Assembly (NCBI GenBank): GCA_947306315.1
Contig: CAMZGF010000013.1
Location: 1-13,563, forward strand
Direction: 5' to 3'
DNA length: 13,563 nt
Source: an uncultured Candidatus Saccharibacteria bacterium
GTDB lineage: Bacteria > Patescibacteriota > Saccharimonadia > Saccharimonadales > Saccharimonadaceae
In this document: in pieces, positions 11,801 to 13,563 of the stretch
Numbering within the stretch: position 1 is the first letter of the stretch
Layout of the letters: the number at the start of each line of letters is the position of its first letter
Position numbers and translations under genes: made by a program
The notes under the pieces: model-generated
Seen by the model: the letters and a program-made list of their open reading frames with translations, nothing else
Databases searched by the model: none
Told to the model about the DNA's origin: nothing

Positions 11801-11814
11801 AGCATTTTCTACCC

Positions 11815-13563
11815 CTAAAGCTTCTTCTTTCTCATCTCGCGGGTGAAGAATTTTACCCTGTCATCAAGTTCAATCACGAGCCTATGGTTCAATTTGAACG
11901 CGATACCACCAGTTTCACCAGCTACAAGCTCTTCTACCGCCATCTTTTCCTTCTGGACTGAGTCAACTTCAACTTCGCCAATAAGATCTTTATTACGATA
12001 AACGCGTCCGAATACTGGAAGATCTGCCCCAGCGCCTGTTGGTGAAGCAATTTTTGCTGCAGCTTTGCCAATAAGGACTTCACCACCAGCGATAATTGAA
12101 GATTTTTCAGTTCTAAAGACACCTTTAATCTTCATCTCGCCGACTTCTTCTTCGATTACTTCAGCATCAAGAAGGTCCTCCATCGAAGCCTTTGCATTAT
12201 CAAGAAGCTCATAAATCACTTTATAGTTTCTGACTGCGACACCATCACGAGCAGCCATCTTCGCAATGTTTGTTGGAACATTAACGTTAAAGCCATAAAT
12301 AACAGTGTTATCACCAGCTGCCATATAAACATCGTTTTCAGTGATATCACCGACACCAGTTGAAACGATATTAAGTGTAATCTCGCCATGAGTATCGATC
12401 ATCTTAAGTGAGTCAACAACTGAAGTGACAGAACCAAGTACGTCGCCTTTTACAATTACGTTAAAGACCTTAGAATTATCAGAAACATTCATCATGCGAA
12501 GAAGATCGGTACTTGTCACGTTTGAGCTTGCAAGCGCGTCAGAAGCGCCCTGAGCGTTAAGAAGGGCCTGTTTTCTAGCAGTCTTCTCGTCTGCAACCTC
12601 AACGAATTGGTCGCCAAAGTTTGGAAGTTCCTTAAAACCAGTAACGGTAACTGGAGTTGAAGGAGTTGCCTTTCCTTTTGGTTTACCTTTGAAATCTACC
12701 ATTGTACGAACTTTACCGTATGCTGAGCCAGCAACGATAAACTCGCCAGTCTTAAGTTCACCACCGGTAACTAGAAGATTAACGACGCTTCCCTTTCCTA
12801 CTTCCATATGAGACTCAATAACGAGACCTTCTGCAGGAATATCAACGTCAGCTTTAAGCTCTTCAATATCAGCAGTAAGAAGAATCATATCGAGAAGTTT
12901 ATCAAGGTTATCACCACGCTTTGCTGAGACAGGAACCATAGTAATATCACCACCCCATTCCTCAGGTTGGAGACCGTGTTGTGAGAGGTCAGCCATAGTG
13001 CGTGGAATATCTGCGCCTTCGCGGTCGATCTTATTGATTGCAACAATAATCTTTGCGTTTGCGCTTTGTGCGAATTTAATAGCCTCAACAGTCTGTGGTT
13101 TTACACCATCATCAGCTGCTACAACGAGTACAACGATATCAGTAAGGATTGCTGAGTGTTGGCGAATTGCAGCGAATGCTTCGTGACCTGGAGTATCGAG
13201 GAAAGTAATCTTACGACCTTCGTGTTCAAGCTGGTATGCGGAAATATGCTGAGTAATACCACCAGCTTCACCTTCGACAGTCTTCTTATTAAGAAGAGTA
13301 TCAAGAAGTGTGGTTTTACCATGGTCAACGTGACCCATCACAGCTACTACTGGAGGGCGGACAACTGCGTGGTCAGAAAGTTCATGACGAACATTTGAAG
13401 TCTGAGTTGCGGTGTTCTTTTTCTCGAGACGAACGCCAGTAATTCCGAGTTCGTCAATCATAAGAGCAGCAGTATCAAAATCGATTCTCTGGTTAATTGT
13501 TGCAACGATTCCCTGCTTAAAAAGTTCACCGATTAGAGAAGTCACAGAAAGACCAAGCTCATT
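11815..13563 (-). CDS. infB: Translation initiation factor IF-2, N-terminus outside window
   Basis: IF-2 is the GTPase that places initiator tRNA on the 30S subunit and promotes subunit joining. The frame runs off the right edge: codons continue without a stop to 13563, and the GTG at 13545 is internal (NELGLSVTSLIGELFKQG is the end of the IF2_N domain). The visible 582 residues hold the end of IF2_N, the G domain with GHVDHGKT (77-84), GGITQHI, DTPGHEAF (from 123), NKID (177-180) and SAK (213-215), then domain II, the IF-2 domain III and the C-terminal initiator-tRNA-binding domain, ending in a basic RKKKL. One difference is GVKPQT where most homologues have GVMPQT after the AADD motif. The stop is TAG, followed closely by a strong terminator. 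Assignment is firm; the true start is not visible. Confidence 0.97.
   Translation of the reverse strand, partial: NELGLSVTSLIGELFKQGIVATINQRIDFDTAALMIDELGITGVRLEKKNTATQTSNVRHELSDHAVVRPPVVAVMGHVDHGKTTLLDTLLNKKTVEGEAGGITQHISAYQLEHEGRKITFLDTPGHEAFAAIRQHSAILTDIVVLVVAADDGVKPQTVEAIKFAQSANAKIIVAINKIDREGADIPRTMADLSQHGLQPEEWGGDITMVPVSAKRGDNLDKLLDMILLTADIEELKADVDIPAEGLVIESHMEVGKGSVVNLLVTGGELKTGEFIVAGSAYGKVRTMVDFKGKPKGKATPSTPVTVTGFKELPNFGDQFVEVADEKTARKQALLNAQGASDALASSNVTSTDLLRMMNVSDNSKVFNVIVKGDVLGSVTSVVDSLKMIDTHGEITLNIVSTGVGDITENDVYMAAGDNTVIYGFNVNVPTNIAKMAARDGVAVRNYKVIYELLDNAKASMEDLLDAEVIEEEVGEMKIKGVFRTEKSSIIAGGEVLIGKAAAKIASPTGAGADLPVFGRVYRNKDLIGEVEVDSVQKEKMAVEELVAGETGGIAFKLNHRLVIELDDRVKFFTREMRKKKL

Larger units (their letters stand above)
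10853..11814. other. 962-bp gene-free intergenic region between convergent genes
   Basis: Genes point into this AT-rich stretch from both sides. It holds a terminator at each end, a CCCCTGTTA repeat cluster with two DnaA-box-like sites (10998-11006 and 11022-11030), an AT-rich tract (11358-11413), a further DnaA-box-like TTTTCCACA (11500-11508), a hairpin terminator (11481-11503), a TGTGAAATT cluster (11536-11593) and a pyrimidine-rich run (about 11600-11760). Short frames exist (a 45-codon one at 11146-11283, a 70-codon one at 11550-11762 and minus-strand ones near 11022-11239), but they lack ribosome sites and protein-like character. The middle, 11031-11300, shows nothing I can name. Confidence 0.7.

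Noticed and set aside
13543..13545. GTG at 13545 as the infB start
   Set aside because: Six in-frame codons upstream continue to the window edge and fit the IF2_N domain, so the gene is simply cut by the window.
1..13563. Alternative genetic code (TGA as glycine)
   Set aside because: All long genes read through cleanly in the standard code with no internal TGA; the absence of TGA stops among a handful of genes is weak evidence.
1..13563. CRISPR arrays, tRNA genes, insertion sequences
   Set aside because: No regular spacer-repeat pattern, no cloverleaf with a T-arm GTTC motif, and no transposase frame were seen.

Overview
The window looks like a chromosomal segment from a small-genome bacterium of the Candidate Phyla Radiation, most likely Saccharibacteria (TM7). 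This is inferred from the gene set and style: a compact AT-leaning genome, a lone sigma-70 region 4 protein fused to HARE-type winged helices, a CPR-style VirD4/HerA-like ATPase, and several genes with almost no 5' leader. No sequence search was run. The reading frames fit the standard code; none of the stop codons of the supported genes is TGA.

Layout, left to right. A hairpin-rich edge (1-155) precedes der (ribosome-assembly GTPase, +). A short cistron follows with two overlapping small frames (1688-1952), one encoding a small single-pass membrane protein. After two hairpin terminators bracketing a very strong isolated promoter comes pth (peptidyl-tRNA hydrolase, +), whose stop overlaps the stop of the convergent dprA (-). 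Between dprA and topA lies a roughly 350-nt unit with a near-consensus promoter, dense nested inverted repeats and a strong terminator: an apparent structured non-coding RNA that I cannot assign to a family. Then come topA (DNA topoisomerase I, +), the sigma-region-4/HARE protein (+) and a 1029-residue membrane-anchored ATPase (+).

A 962-bp intergenic region (10853-11814) separates the ATPase gene from the convergent infB (translation factor IF-2, -, running off the right edge). It has no convincing gene, but holds terminators at both ends, a repeated CCCCTGTTA motif, DnaA-box-like sites and a cluster of TGTGAAATT repeats.

The genes are mostly information-processing housekeeping (ribosome assembly, peptidyl-tRNA recycling, initiation, DNA topology, DNA uptake/recombination) with one probable DNA-translocation ATPase. 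Nearly every promoter I can place carries an extended -10 (TGnTAnnnT). For der, pth, topA and the ATPase gene the predicted transcription start lies 0-3 nt from the ATG, suggesting leaderless or near-leaderless mRNAs; dprA, the small cistron and the sigma-like gene instead have clear Shine-Dalgarno sequences. The best leads are the unassigned RNA at 3736-4083, the repeat-rich intergenic region, and the overlapping small frames after der.
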